64,000 nucleotides of DNA from Streptomyces flavotricini (GCF_020639365.1 NZ_JAINUL010000001.1:317437-381436); one strand, 5' to 3'; counted from the first letter of the stretch, positions 19,157 through 27,681 are shown. The notes: generated by a model from the letters alone, not told the origin. Numbers and translations: made by a program.

Positions 19157-19861
19157 TCAGGCCAGGACGTTCACGGCCCTGGCGACGACGAGTCCCAGGA
19201 TCATCAGGGAAAGGATGGACTGGATGGTCATGACGCTCTTCGCCCAGGGGGCGAGTGGCATGACGTCGGTGGGGCTCAGCGCGGTGGAATTGGTGAACCC
19301 CAGGTAGAGGTAGTCGACGTAGTGGGGGCGCCAGTGCGTGGCGTTCAGTTCGGGGCTGAGGTGCTGGGGAAAAGCGAGCGCGGGAGTGGGGGGCATGTGG
19401 TGCGCCCGTGCGGCCGGCCCGCCGCTGTCGAGCTCGAAGTACAGGAGGGAGAATGCCAGAACGGTGGAGGCCCAGACGCTGCCGCCGGCCAGCAGGAGGG
19501 CATCGGCGGAGCTGGTCTCGTGCCCGCCGTGGATGAGGTCGTCGATCAGCTGGACGGTCGACCAGATGGCGCTGCCCACGAGTACGACGACCATGACGAT
19601 CGCCACTGCGCGCAAGGCGGTGGAGCGGCGGCTGATCCGGCCGGGGTCTCCCGAGATCAGCACCACCAGCAGCAGGGCTTCGGCGAGGGGAACCGCCCAT
19701 CGGGGTCCAAGACGCAGGTCGTCGGGCAGAAGCAGGGTGAGCACCGCGGAGGCGAGGACCGCCGCGGCCATCGGCCAGCGGCTCTCGGTGTGAACGGCGG
19801 ATCTCCGCCCCGGCGCCCGCGAGCTCGTACGGTCCGTGTCGGACGGGTTCTCTCCGCTCAC
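19157..19861 (-). CDS. DUF1345 family membrane protein
   Basis: The 234-residue protein starts at GTG (19861). A short polar start is followed by five or six membrane helices, including the family signature YVDYLYLGFTNSTALSPTDV and SVMTIQSILSLMILGLVVAR. DUF1345 proteins are predicted inner-membrane proteins whose last part resembles the pore region of small potassium channels; transport has not been shown. It is a single gene. Confidence 0.85.
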   Translation of the reverse strand: MSGENPSDTDRTSSRAPGRRSAVHTESRWPMAAAVLASAVLTLLLPDDLRLGPRWAVPLAEALLLVVLISGDPGRISRRSTALRAVAIVMVVVLVGSAIWSTVQLIDDLIHGGHETSSADALLLAGGSVWASTVLAFSLLYFELDSGGPAARAHHMPPTPALAFPQHLSPELNATHWRPHYVDYLYLGFTNSTALSPTDVMPLAPWAKSVMTIQSILSLMILGLVVARAVNVLA

Positions 19862-19908
19862 GACCGACCGCTTCCCGGGCCTGGTGCCTGCTCAGGTCGC
19901 ATGTGCCC

Positions 19909-19968
19909 TCAAGGTCGTACGAGGTGAGGCGTCACGGAGGTGCCGGTCGCCCTTGCCGTCGGGTTCAT
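19909..19968 (-). CDS. Possible 19-residue peptide
   Basis: An ATG at 19968 with a good GAGGAG site seven bases upstream opens a 19-codon frame (MNPTARATGTSVTPHLVRP). It has no membrane segment or cysteine. The ribosome-binding site is the only support, and it may be chance or the leader of a lost gene. Confidence 0.25.
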   Translation of the reverse strand: MNPTARATGTSVTPHLVRP

Positions 19969-20140
19969 GTGCCGCTCCTCGCAGGTGAAGGCGTACGGGG
20001 AGGCCGCCCCGACGACCTCGACTTCCAGGCCTGGGATCCTCGCCCGGAAGACGCGGGGCCGGACCGCGGACCCACCGTAGACCGAGGTGAATACGGCCCG
20101 CCGCCGACACGCTCCACGTTCACACGCCCGCCTGCCGGAT

Positions 20141-20647
20141 CTAGTCGCCGGTCGTGCCGTCGAGCATCTCGCGCAGGATGTCCAGGTGGCCGTTGTGGCG
20201 GGCCGTCTCCTCGGTGAGGTGGAGGAGGATCCAGCGCAGGTCGACATGGCGACCGTCGCGGACGGCTCGCCGGGCCTGCTGGTCCAGGCTGTTCCCGGCG
20301 ACCAGTTCGCGGTAGCGGGCGCTCTGTTCCGCGTATTCGTCGAGCAACTGCGTGAGCGGGAATTCGACGGCGATACGCATCTCGCGGTCGGGGTCCTCAT
20401 CGGTCCAGGGGCCCCGGTCTTCCTCGCCGAGGAAGACCACCTGGAACCAGTAGTACTCGACCCAGCGGAGGTGGTTGATCAATCCGCTCATGGTCATCAG
20501 CGGTGAGCCCGGCAGGAGCGCCTTGCGGGCGTTCTCCGCGGAGACGCCATCGCACTTGGCGCGGGCGGTGTCACGGGTGTAGTCGAGAAACGTGGTGAGC
20601 TGGGTGCGCTCGTCCCACGCGGGCGGCGTGTCGTCGCTTCTTGTCAT
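20141..20647 (-). CDS. DinB family protein (DUF664)
   Basis: The 168-residue four-helix protein has the three-His metal pattern of mycothiol-type DinB enzymes: SGLINHLRWVEYYWF, then LRWILLHLTEETARHNGHLD. The long acidic loop after the first His helix is typical of the DUF664 branch. It probably binds a divalent metal and may use mycothiol as a thiol cofactor; the substrate is unknown. The promoter lies in the 160 bp before the tRNA-Trp gene. Confidence 0.85.
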   Translation of the reverse strand: MTRSDDTPPAWDERTQLTTFLDYTRDTARAKCDGVSAENARKALLPGSPLMTMSGLINHLRWVEYYWFQVVFLGEEDRGPWTDEDPDREMRIAVEFPLTQLLDEYAEQSARYRELVAGNSLDQQARRAVRDGRHVDLRWILLHLTEETARHNGHLDILREMLDGTTGD

Positions 20648-20807
20648 CGCGCGAAGCGTCCCCGATCACCGCGCCCGATGTCGAGGCATTTGACCGCGGG
20701 CCCGACCTGCCCCATCAGGTCCTTGTCCGGTGAGTCACCGCAGCCAGCCAGCGCCAGCGGGCCACCCGGCAAGATCCGCCGGACGCCCCTAGAATGCCGG
20801 GGTGGGC

Positions 20808-20882
20808 GGATCCGTAGCGCAGAGGTCGACGCGCGCGGTCTCCAAAATCGCGAGGACACCGGTTCGAATCCGGTCGGCTCCG
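20808..20882 (+). tRNA. tRNA-Trp (CCA), divergent, with an acceptor-stem mismatch
   Basis: A 75-nt cloverleaf. The acceptor GGATCCG/CGGCTCC pairs at six of seven positions, with a T-C mismatch at pair 4:69. The D stem is GCGC/GCGC, the anticodon stem GCGGT/ATCGC with loop CTCCAAA (anticodon CCA), and the T arm ACCGG-TTCGAAT-CCGGT. The discriminator is G73, the known identity base for bacterial TrpRS. CCA is not encoded. TAGAAT at 20790-20795 is a good -10. The body differs strongly from the usual actinomycete tRNA-Trp, so this may be a second, specialised or decaying copy. Confidence 0.75.
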
Positions 20883-20960
20883 TCCGCAACCGACCGCAAC
20901 GCGCAGGCCCCACCGCGACTCGCGGCGGCCGTCCGTACTACGGCCGGTTAGTCTCGGGGC

Positions 20961-21416
20961 ATGCGGATCTCCGTTTCCTCGGACATGGACGAACCCGTGG
21001 CGCGCGCACTCCTGGTGCAACTGCGCGACCGCGGACACGACGTGGTGACGTACGGGGCGCTGAGGCCCGGCGACGATCCGCAGTGGGCAGCCTGCTCGGA
21101 GGCGGCGGCCCGCGAGGTGGCCGCCGGCAACGCCGACCAGGCCGTCGTGTGCTGCTGGACCGGTACGGGCGCCTCGATCGCCGCGAACAAGGTTCCCGGC
21201 GTACGCGCGGCCCTGTGCACGGACGCCTACACGGCGGACGGTGCGCGCCGCTGGAACGACGCCAACGTGCTCGCGCTCAGCCTGCGCCTGACCTCGGAAC
21301 CGCTGCTCAAGGAGATCCTCGACGCCTGGTTCGCCACCGAGGCGAGCACGGACGCCGAGGACCGGGAGAACGTAGCGCGCGTCGAACGGCTCGACGGCAC
21401 CAGGACCACATCCTGA
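20961..21416 (+). CDS. RpiB/LacAB-family sugar-phosphate isomerase
   Basis: The 151-residue protein is of the RpiB type: MRISVSSDMDEPVA at the start, then the signature AVVCCWTGTGASIAANKVPG followed by VRAALC and a DANVLALSLR region. The Cys before the WTGTG turn matches the catalytic base of RpiB enzymes. Known members isomerise ribose-5-phosphate to ribulose-5-phosphate or act on allose or galactose phosphates. The usual CGTGIG is replaced by CWTGTG, which marks a distinct actinobacterial group with unproven substrate. Confidence 0.85.
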   Translation: MRISVSSDMDEPVARALLVQLRDRGHDVVTYGALRPGDDPQWAACSEAAAREVAAGNADQAVVCCWTGTGASIAANKVPGVRAALCTDAYTADGARRWNDANVLALSLRLTSEPLLKEILDAWFATEASTDAEDRENVARVERLDGTRTTS

Positions 21417-21543
21417 AGGGAGCCGTGCCGCCGGCGGGGTGAGATGGTCGCCTCCGGCACCGCGAGGCACGGGCGCCGACCGCGCCCGCCTCGGAGTGCG
21501 ATCGGCGCAGTAGCGCAGCGCACTGGCCTGCGATGATGGCGGC

Positions 21544-22071
21544 ATGCCAGAGCCAGGGACCACTGCCGTCGTCATCGTCCTGCCCGATGCCGCCCCGCTC
21601 CTCGATGCGGCATGGCGCATCGACCCGGCTCTGGTGCGTCGGGGGGTGCCGGCGCACGTGTCGCTGCTCTACCCGTTCGTGCCGGAATCTGCGCTGACGG
21701 GTCGGGACGAGAGCGCCGTGCGTTCCCTGGCTGCGGGTTTCCCGGCAGCTGATCTTGTGCTGGAGGAGGTCGTGACGGCGCCCGGCTTCGTCGCCGTCAC
21801 CGTTCCGGGGCTCCAGCCCGCCGTCGATGCGTTCCGGACCCGGTGGCCCGAGTTGCGCCCGTACGGCGGCCGCTTCGGGGCACGGCCCGCCGCCCATGTC
21901 ACGGTCGCCATGGGGGCGGACGACCCGACGACGGCCGCCCGTGTCCGCACTGCGATCGACGGCCTGCTGCCCCTGCGCATCCGCGCGGCGGAGGTACAAC
22001 TGGTGGTCCTGGCGGAGGGCGGCTGGCAGTCACGGCTCACCGCACCACTCGGCGTCCCGGAAGCCCCGTGA
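21544..22071 (+). CDS. 2'-5' RNA ligase family protein (2H phosphoesterase)
   Basis: This 175-residue protein has two HxS/T motifs of the 2H superfamily: HVSLLYPF near residue 39 and HVTVAMG near 119. The spacing and the C-terminal LVVLAEGGWQSR strand fit the LigT/2'-5' ligase group. These enzymes open or form 2'-5' or cyclic phosphate bonds in RNA; cellular targets in actinomycetes are unknown. It stands alone downstream of the RpiB-like gene. Confidence 0.85.
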   Translation: MPEPGTTAVVIVLPDAAPLLDAAWRIDPALVRRGVPAHVSLLYPFVPESALTGRDESAVRSLAAGFPAADLVLEEVVTAPGFVAVTVPGLQPAVDAFRTRWPELRPYGGRFGARPAAHVTVAMGADDPTTAARVRTAIDGLLPLRIRAAEVQLVVLAEGGWQSRLTAPLGVPEAP

Positions 22072-22429
22072 CGCCAGCACGTCCACCTCACCCAGCTCCG
22101 CCTGCCGGCCACCCCACGCCGGCTGCCGGCGACGGGTCAGCGGCGTTCCCGCACCGCGGCGGCCACCGTGCGTGCGAGGCGGCCAGGCAGGTCAACACAG
22201 CGGCGCCCGCGGCAAGGGGTTCGGCCAGCCACGTTCTTCCGGTCCGCCGACGTGCCCCGGCTCCTGCGGAGCTCGCGCAGTGGGATGAGAACCCCGGCTC
22301 CGAGCCCATGACGCCGCGGGATGCCGCGCTGTTCGCCGCCGACGCCCTGCTCACGGGAAGCGCGCCCCTGCCGCGGATCGCCGCCCTGCTACGGGGCACG
22401 ACGCCCGGCCTTGAAGCCAATCCCATTTC
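22072..22429. other. Intergenic region with a possible lost N-terminus
   Basis: Most of this stretch holds nothing recognisable. From the ATG at 22309 a frame reads MTPRDAALFAADALLTGSAP and LPRIAALLRGTTPGL with good Streptomyces codon use. It then turns meaningless near 22415, where the next gene begins in another frame. It may be the original beginning of that gene, separated by a frameshift. Confidence 0.35.
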
Positions 22430-22831
22430 GTGGAGACCACCGTGCGCGACGTTCCGGACTCCCCCGTCCTGGCGCCCGATGAGAGCCTGCCCACCCTGAC
22501 GGGAGATGTCCGCCCGGTCCTCCACGCGCTCGCGGCGACGGCCCCGCCGGGCGACCTCGCCGCCGCCTGGCGCACAGCCGTGGACGTGCGTACCCGGGCT
22601 TTGGACCTGTGTGCCCGGGCGGAAGCGGAACTCGCCGTCCAGGCGCCGGGCGAGGCCACCACGGAGTGGTGGATCAGCAGGCGGCTGCCTGCCGGGATCT
22701 GGCTGCTGGAGGAGCTGCGCACACGGCGGCCGAAGCCGACCGGGACCGCTCTGTCAGCCCTCGGTCTGCTGCTGCAGCGCGACCAGCTCGCCACGATCGA
22801 CCGGCTCGGCCGGGAACCTGCATGCGTCTGA
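22430..22831 (+). CDS. Hypothetical helical protein
   Basis: The 133-residue product, from a GTG at 22430 (GTG at 22442 is possible), is rich in Ala and Leu and predicted all-helical, with segments VLHALAATAPPGDLAAAWRT and EWWISRRLPAGIWLLEELRT. No domain was recognised. There is no clear ribosome-binding site. The frame just upstream (22309 on) carries a coding-like segment in a different phase, so the true protein may be longer and this gene may be frameshifted. Confidence 0.5.
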   Translation: METTVRDVPDSPVLAPDESLPTLTGDVRPVLHALAATAPPGDLAAAWRTAVDVRTRALDLCARAEAELAVQAPGEATTEWWISRRLPAGIWLLEELRTRRPKPTGTALSALGLLLQRDQLATIDRLGREPACV

Positions 22832-22979
22832 TGGCGCCGAGACGGGGTGCACCCGTGGTGCGGCCGCCCCGATCAAACGGCGGCCCGGCTCGCATCCCTC
22901 TGAACCGGGGTCCGGGGGCGGGCGGGGCAGGCGGGGCGGGCGGGGCGTGGCTGCTCCGGCCTTCTCGGACAGCGGCGGC

Positions 22980-23396
22980 TCAGATCTCCTTGGTGGCGTT
23001 CAAGCGAGCGACATCCGCGGCGTACGCGGCGGTGCGGAGCGCCGAGGTTCCCGACACGTACAGGCCGGTGCCGACGACGGCGAACGGGAGGGAAAGCAGG
23101 AGGCCCGCGGTGATGGGTCCCCAGTCACGCTCGGCATCGCAGCGCTCCCCCGTGTCTGCGCGGTAGGACACGGCGACCCTCCCGTTCTGGTGGAAAGCGC
23201 GGGACTCGCACTCGACTGCCTTGAGGTGCGCGCCCTCGCCGGCGCTGAAGGGGAAGACGAGCAGGTAGCCCAGCCACAGCCAGATGAGCACGGCTACGGC
23301 CATCAACCCCCGTCCCCAGCCCTGTTGGCGCAAGCCCCGCACCCGGAACTCCCTGTCGTACACCTGGGCCAGCGAGTTCATCGGGGTGACGTTCAT
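22980..23396 (-). CDS. Two-helix membrane protein, unknown function
   Basis: The 138-residue protein has one helix at about residues 30-50 (LMAVAVLIWLWLGYLLVFPF) and a second near 100-120 (GPITAGLLLSLPFAVVGTGL). The loop between them carries two Cys (VECESRAF and ERCDAERDW) that could pair outside the cell. The ATG at 23396 was chosen. No family was recognised, and it is not part of an operon. Confidence 0.65.
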   Translation of the reverse strand: MNVTPMNSLAQVYDREFRVRGLRQQGWGRGLMAVAVLIWLWLGYLLVFPFSAGEGAHLKAVECESRAFHQNGRVAVSYRADTGERCDAERDWGPITAGLLLSLPFAVVGTGLYVSGTSALRTAAYAADVARLNATKEI

Positions 23397-23501
23397 GGGA
23401 GTGAACCTAGCGCAGGCCGGCCCGGTGGTATCCACCGCCCGGTGGGGGCAGCCCTGCTGTCGAGCCGGCCTCGGCCAGGATGCGATCGGGTGCCGGGCCA
23501 G

Positions 23502-23650
23502 CTATCGGGCCAGGGCTTCGGCGACGGGCCGGGGCCGTTCGACAGCGAAGAAGATCGAATGCTGCGCCTTGATCACGAAGAGCGAGTCTTCGTCCTCCGC
23601 CCCGTTCTCCTCCGGTCTCTGCCACCGGATCCGGACCCGCACCTGCCGCG
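23502..23650 (-). pseudogene. Possible gene remnant, C-terminal end only
   Basis: The minus strand ends with EDSLFVIKAQHSIFFAVERP and RPVAEALAR before a stop at 23502. This looks like the last strand and helix of a pleckstrin-like or similar small domain. No start or upstream domain is found before the GlsB gene on the other strand. Low confidence. Confidence 0.3.
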
Positions 23651-23735
23651 CGGGGCACGGCGAACGTTTGGAATCGCAAGCAGCGTGCAGAAGCGATCCG
23701 ACACTGACCGCGCAGGACAAGGCAGGAGACACAAC

Positions 23736-24014
23736 ATGGGCATCATCGCTTGGATCCTCATCGGACTGCTGGCCGGCCTCATCGCCAAGGCGCTCATGCC
23801 GGGCAGGGACCCGGGCGGGATCATCATCACCACGCTCATCGGCATCGCCGGAGGCCTGCTCGGCGGCTGGCTCGGCAAGGTCATCTTCGGCGTCGACTCC
23901 ATCGACGGCTTCTTCGACCTGTCCACGTGGATCGCAGCCATCGTCGGATCCGTCATCCTGCTCGCCCTCTACCGCCTCGTCACGGGAAACCGGCATTCCC
24001 ACCGGCACGCCTGA
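23736..24014 (+). CDS. GlsB/YeaQ/YmgE family stress membrane protein
   Basis: The 92-residue protein has three hydrophobic helices with the glycine-rich transglycosylase-associated pattern: GIIAWILIGLLAGLIAKALM, PGRDPGGIIITTLIGIAGGL and a final IAAIVGSVILLALYRLV. AGGAGA lies seven bases before the ATG. The family is induced by general stress and stationary phase in many bacteria; the molecular role is unknown. The 340 bp upstream hold no other gene, and a 13-bp hairpin terminates it. Confidence 0.9.
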   Translation: MGIIAWILIGLLAGLIAKALMPGRDPGGIIITTLIGIAGGLLGGWLGKVIFGVDSIDGFFDLSTWIAAIVGSVILLALYRLVTGNRHSHRHA

Positions 24015-24045
24015 CCGCAGGCAGCAGGAAGCGCGGGTCTTCCGT

Positions 24046-24078
24046 GAACGGCGCCCCCTCACGGCGGGGGCGCCGTTC
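24046..24078. terminator. 13-bp hairpin after the GlsB-family gene
   Basis: Arms GAACGGCGCCCCC (24046-24058) and its complement (24066-24078), 7-nt loop, 32 bp after the stop codon. Confidence 0.85.
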
Positions 24079-24085
24079 GTGCGTG

Positions 24086-24109
24086 GCGTTCCTGAACGGG
24101 GATGGGTAC
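24086..24109 (+). promoter_or_regulatory. SigB-like promoter upstream of the CsbD gene
   Basis: GCGT (24086-24089), 14 bp, GGGTAC (24104-24109). This fits the GNNT-N14/16-GGGTAY pattern described for Streptomyces SigB-type sigma factors. The start codon is about 155 bp further, leaving a long leader with an imperfect hairpin at about 24161-24187. Confidence 0.55.
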
Positions 24110-24264
24110 CCGATGCGGCGACATCCGACCGGCGTTGCGGTTCCGGCGATCACCATTCCTGTCCTTCGTCGCGACCGGCGACGAAAGGTGCACGTTTGCG
24201 GGCCGCGATCCGGGTCAGACGCGCGGGGCAAACAGTTCCCCGCACCCCCAGGGAGTGATCAGCC

Positions 24265-24438
24265 GTGTCGAAGGACGAGAAGGGCCGGGCCAAGACCGAA
24301 CAGGCCAAGGGCAAGCTCAAGGAAACGGCCGGCCGCCTGGTGGGCAACGAGCGGCTGACTGCCGAGGGCCGCGGCGAAGCGGCGAAGGGCGATGCCCGCC
24401 AGGCCAAGGAAAAGATGAAGGACATGTTCAAGCGCTGA
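24265..24438 (+). CDS. CsbD family stress protein
   Basis: The 57-residue, lysine/glutamate-rich protein has the CsbD pattern: KGRAKTEQAKGKLKETAGRL, then VGNERLTAEGRGEAAKGDAR and a KEKMKDMFKR end. It starts at GTG with AGGGAGTG upstream. CsbD-like proteins are small disordered-to-helical proteins controlled by SigB in Bacillus; function is unknown. The SigB-like promoter upstream and the hairpin downstream make it a single-gene unit. Confidence 0.9.
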   Translation: MSKDEKGRAKTEQAKGKLKETAGRLVGNERLTAEGRGEAAKGDARQAKEKMKDMFKR

Positions 24439-24459
24439 TCTGACCCCACCACGGAGCAG

Positions 24460-24500
24460 TGCCTCGGTCCCGAACCCGTCTGGGGTCCGGGACCGAGGCA
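24460..24500. terminator. 13-bp hairpin between CsbD and SsgA-like genes
   Basis: Arms TGCCTCGGTCCCG (24460-24472) and complement (24488-24500), with a further ACCC/GGGT pairing inside. It lies between convergent genes. Confidence 0.9.
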
Positions 24501-24544
24501 TGTCCGGGCTTGCCGCCCGGGCGATCGCGAGTCCGTCGCCCGCG

Positions 24545-24955
24545 TCAGCGGGCCAGCAACTCGTCGAGGAGCTTGTCCACGTCGAGGAACTCCTCCCCCG
24601 CACCGGTGACGGCGTACGTCTGGTGCAGAAAGTCCGTGAGCGGGCGGGCCTCCACGAAGAGGACGGCATCCCCTTGCCTCTGCCCGGCGTAGCCCCGCAG
24701 AGCGACGCGGAGCTCGTCGACGCCGGCCTCCCGGTGGGGACGGAAGCCGACGTCTCCCTCGCCCACCGGACGGTGCAGTCCCTCGGCGATCATCTGCCGG
24801 TCGAAATGCCAACGGGCCAGGACCGTGGGGCCGTCGAGGAACGTGGCCCGCACCGCGTACGGGTCCCCGCCGTCGTACGAGAAGCGGGCGAGGAGCGGCA
24901 AACGGCTGCTCGCCGCGCCGAGGTGAACAGTGACCAGAGTGGATACGAACGACAT
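24545..24955 (-). CDS. SsgA-family sporulation/cell-division regulator
   Basis: The 136-residue protein carries the SsgA-like core: LLARFSYDGGDPYAVRATFL, DGPTVLARWHFDRQMIAEGL and HRPVGEGDV. SsgA-like proteins are restricted to sporulating actinomycetes and position division or cell-wall machinery; SsgB, for example, recruits FtsZ. This copy has an acidic end (EEFLDVDKLLDELLAR) and is one of the variable paralogs, so its exact step is unknown. The ATG at 24955 was used. Confidence 0.9.
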   Translation of the reverse strand: MSFVSTLVTVHLGAASSRLPLLARFSYDGGDPYAVRATFLDGPTVLARWHFDRQMIAEGLHRPVGEGDVGFRPHREAGVDELRVALRGYAGQRQGDAVLFVEARPLTDFLHQTYAVTGAGEEFLDVDKLLDELLAR

Positions 24956-25021
24956 CGACGGGCCTCCGGGGTGGGCTGCACGGTGGCACTCGTCTGCCCC
25001 GCCCCGCCCTTGGCACACGGC

Positions 25022-26611
25022 TCACATGCGTTGGGCCCGGTGGAACAGGGGGTGGAGTCCGTGGCCTCGCAGGGCGGCGCGGGCGGCGTTCGCGCCGGGT
25101 GCTCCGTGGACGCCGCCGCCGGGGTGGGCGGCCGCGGAGGCGAGGTAGAGGCCCTTGACGGGGGTCTCGGGCCGGCCGGTGCCGGGGGTGGGGCGGAAGA
25201 TCGCCTGCTGGTGGAGGGCGGTGGTGCCGTTGTTGATGGCGCCGTTGTGGAGGTTCTCGTCCATGGCCTGGAGGGTGGTGGGGGCCAGGATGCGGCGGGC
25301 GAGGATCAGGGTGCGGAAGCCCGGTGCGAACCGTTCCACCTGGGCCTCGACGCGGTCGGCCATGGCTTCCTGTTCGCGCGCGTCCCAGCAGCCGGTGATG
25401 CCGTCCGGGCCGGCGTCGGAGGCGATGTGCTGCGGGACGTGGGTGTAGGCCCACGCCGATTCAGTACCGGCCGGTGAGCGTGTCGGGTCCGCTGTGGTCA
25501 TCTGGCCGAAGAGGGCGAACGGTTCGTCGGGGACCTGGTCCATGGCGATCCGCGAGGCGAACCGGGTCAGGCCGTCGACGCCGTCGGCGACGTGGACGGT
25601 GCCGGCGCCCGCGGCCTGCGGTGCCGTCCACGGGACCGGGCCGGACAGGGCCCAGTCGACCTTGAAGGTCGCGAAGTCCCACTGGAAGCGTTCCAGGTCC
25701 CGCAGGAGGCGGGACGGGAGGTGCTCCTCGCCCACGAGGTCCCGGTAGAGGGCCGGTGCCGAGGTGTCGGCGAGTACGGCGCGACGTGCGGCGACCGTCT
25801 CCCCGCCCGCGGTCCGGACCCCGACCGCCGTGCCGCCGCGTACGACGACGGAGGCGACGCGCTCCCCGCAGCGCAGGACACCCCCGCGGCTCCGCAAACG
25901 GCTGACCAGCGCCGCGGTCAGAGCGCCGGACCCTCCGACGGGGACCGGGAAGCCGTGGCTCTGACCGAGCATCGACATCAGCCAGCCGAAGCCGCCGCTG
26001 CCGACGGCTTCCGGGGACAGGTCTGCGTGCAGCGCGTTGCCGGCCAGCAGGAGCCGGCCGCCCTGTCCGGTGAATTCCTCCTCGCCCATGCGGCGCACGG
26101 GCAGGGCCAGGTTACGGGCGAACCGCAAGCCGCCCGCGGCCCGGAGTTTCACGGCCAGGCGAAGGCCGGCGCGGACCGGGGGGAAGGGGGTGAACAGGGC
26201 CTGGACGAGATCGGGACCGACCCGGCTCCACGCCTCGTACATGTCCCGCCAGACATCACCGTCGGGCGGCGCGAACGCCTCCAGCCCGGCCGCGGTCTCC
26301 TGCACGCGCCGTTCGAGCACCGCACACCTGCCGTCCAGCAGGGGATGCGCCAGTACGGACGGGGCGTGGCTCCACCGCAGGCCCTCGGCGGCGAGGTCGA
26401 GGCGGGCGAGCACCGGGGAGGCGGCGGCCAGCGGGTAGAAGGCGCTGAAGAGGTCCGAGACGTAGTCGGGATGGACTCCCCTGTCGCTGCGCACCGCGCC
26501 TCCGGGTCCGGGCTGCGCCTCCAGGACCTCGACGCTCCAGCCGGCGTCCGCCAGCACGTTCGCGGCCACCAGCCCGTTCGGGCCCGCGCCGATCACCACC
26601 GCGTCAGGCAT
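25022..26611 (-). CDS. FAD-dependent oxidoreductase, phytoene desaturase/carotene isomerase type
   Basis: The 529-residue protein has an N-terminal Rossmann fold (VVIGAGPNGLVAANVLADAG) followed by VLEAQPGPGGAVRSD and a C-terminal FAD-contact region near YLASAAAHPGGGVHGAPG. This arrangement is typical of the CrtI/retinol-saturase-like branch. Actinomycete members are often annotated as phytoene dehydrogenase-like with unknown substrates. It overlaps the start-side SRPBCC gene by 8 bp (26604-26611), so both are translated together. Confidence 0.9.
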   Translation of the reverse strand: MPDAVVIGAGPNGLVAANVLADAGWSVEVLEAQPGPGGAVRSDRGVHPDYVSDLFSAFYPLAAASPVLARLDLAAEGLRWSHAPSVLAHPLLDGRCAVLERRVQETAAGLEAFAPPDGDVWRDMYEAWSRVGPDLVQALFTPFPPVRAGLRLAVKLRAAGGLRFARNLALPVRRMGEEEFTGQGGRLLLAGNALHADLSPEAVGSGGFGWLMSMLGQSHGFPVPVGGSGALTAALVSRLRSRGGVLRCGERVASVVVRGGTAVGVRTAGGETVAARRAVLADTSAPALYRDLVGEEHLPSRLLRDLERFQWDFATFKVDWALSGPVPWTAPQAAGAGTVHVADGVDGLTRFASRIAMDQVPDEPFALFGQMTTADPTRSPAGTESAWAYTHVPQHIASDAGPDGITGCWDAREQEAMADRVEAQVERFAPGFRTLILARRILAPTTLQAMDENLHNGAINNGTTALHQQAIFRPTPGTGRPETPVKGLYLASAAAHPGGGVHGAPGANAARAALRGHGLHPLFHRAQRM

Positions 26612-27056
26612 GGCGGGCCCCTGCGGGACCCCGCTCCACGATCCGGGCCAAGCGGGCCAGCATCCCTCGATGGCGCAGCTGCAGCAGCGCTTCCACGGCG
26701 GGGTTGTGCAGCGTTCCGCCCAGGCCGCGCAGGGGGTGCTCGTCGCAGACGACCAGGGTCTCCTCGCCCCACGGCCGGAGCTGGAGGAAGATCCTCGCGG
26801 TGCCCAAGGTCTGGAACGAGGCCTCCAGTTCCAGCTCCCGGCCCGGTTCCCGGTGGCGTACGGTCGTCACGCCTTCGGTCGACCACGGGCCCAGCCGCAC
26901 GGTGTAACGCAGCCGGGATCCGACCTCGGGCCAGAGCTGATCGAGCGGCGTCGACTCGGAGGGTCCCACCACCCACTCCCCGTACAGGGTCGGATCGGCG
27001 AGCACCGCCCACACCGCGTGCGGGGGCCGGTGAACGAGCTGGTTCCGGACGGCCAT
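26604..27056 (-). CDS. SRPBCC (START-like) family protein
   Basis: This 150-residue helix-grip protein has the start MAVRNQLVHRPPHAVWAVLA with a DPTLYGEWV loop, central strands, and a long C-terminal helix (NPAVEALLQLRHRGMLARLA). Such proteins bind hydrophobic ligands or act as polyketide-cyclase-like enzymes. It is the first gene of the pair with the FAD oxidoreductase, which suggests both handle the same lipid or isoprenoid. Confidence 0.85.
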   Translation of the reverse strand: MAVRNQLVHRPPHAVWAVLADPTLYGEWVVGPSESTPLDQLWPEVGSRLRYTVRLGPWSTEGVTTVRHREPGRELELEASFQTLGTARIFLQLRPWGEETLVVCDEHPLRGLGGTLHNPAVEALLQLRHRGMLARLARIVERGPAGARHA

Positions 27057-27325
27057 GAGAAAGTCCTTCCGCTCGTGCGTGCCTTTCTCCCCGGAGACCT
27101 TGCACTGGGCTCCTCACCGCCCGCGACCAGTCCGGCTCTTCACCGGATTGCCGTGGGGGTCGCCCGCCCCGCCTCCACCACTGGTCCTGTCATCGTCCCA
27201 CCGTTCGCGCAGGTGGTCGCGCCGGCTCCGGACGCAATGAGCACCCCGGCTGCCGGGCGCGGTGGCGCGTCGGCCCTCCCGCTGCTTGCCTGGGAGGACC
27301 CGTACCCCGGATCCGAGGAGTGATC

Positions 27326-27514
27326 ATGAGCGGTGACAGCCGGCCGAGCGAGCGGGCCCAGCAGATGCGTGCCAAGGCCGAAGAACTGGAGCAGGCGGCG
27401 CAGCACGCCACCGATCCCGCGGAGCGGCAGCGGCTGAAGGACCGGGCCATGCGCATCCGGGAGAAGACCGAGCAGGAGAACGGCAGGGGCAGCGGAACCA
27501 TGGACCCCATGTAG
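27326..27514 (+). CDS. DUF6381 family small helical protein
   Basis: This 62-residue protein has SERAQQMRAKAEELEQAAQH, ATDPAERQRLKDRAMRIREK and the ending GSGTMDPM, matching Streptomyces DUF6381 proteins. It is highly charged and probably one helical hairpin. GAGGAG lies just upstream of the ATG at 27326. Function is unknown. Confidence 0.85.
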   Translation: MSGDSRPSERAQQMRAKAEELEQAAQHATDPAERQRLKDRAMRIREKTEQENGRGSGTMDPM

Positions 27515-27681
27515 GCCGGCCCCGCGGGTGACCTGCTCCCGTCCGGATCGATGGGCGAGCCCGCGTCCGGCGGCGGTACGCGTCGTCCGGCGGCGGCCCC
27601 GTCACCGTACGACCGGCCAAACAGCCCAGCGCCGGTCTACGATGCCGTTCAGGGCTTCGGGACAGCCGGACCGGAGGGCAG

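Noticed and set aside
20808..20882. The tRNA-Trp gene as an integration site of a mobile element
   Set aside because: No integrase gene and no second copy of the tRNA 3' end were found in the window.
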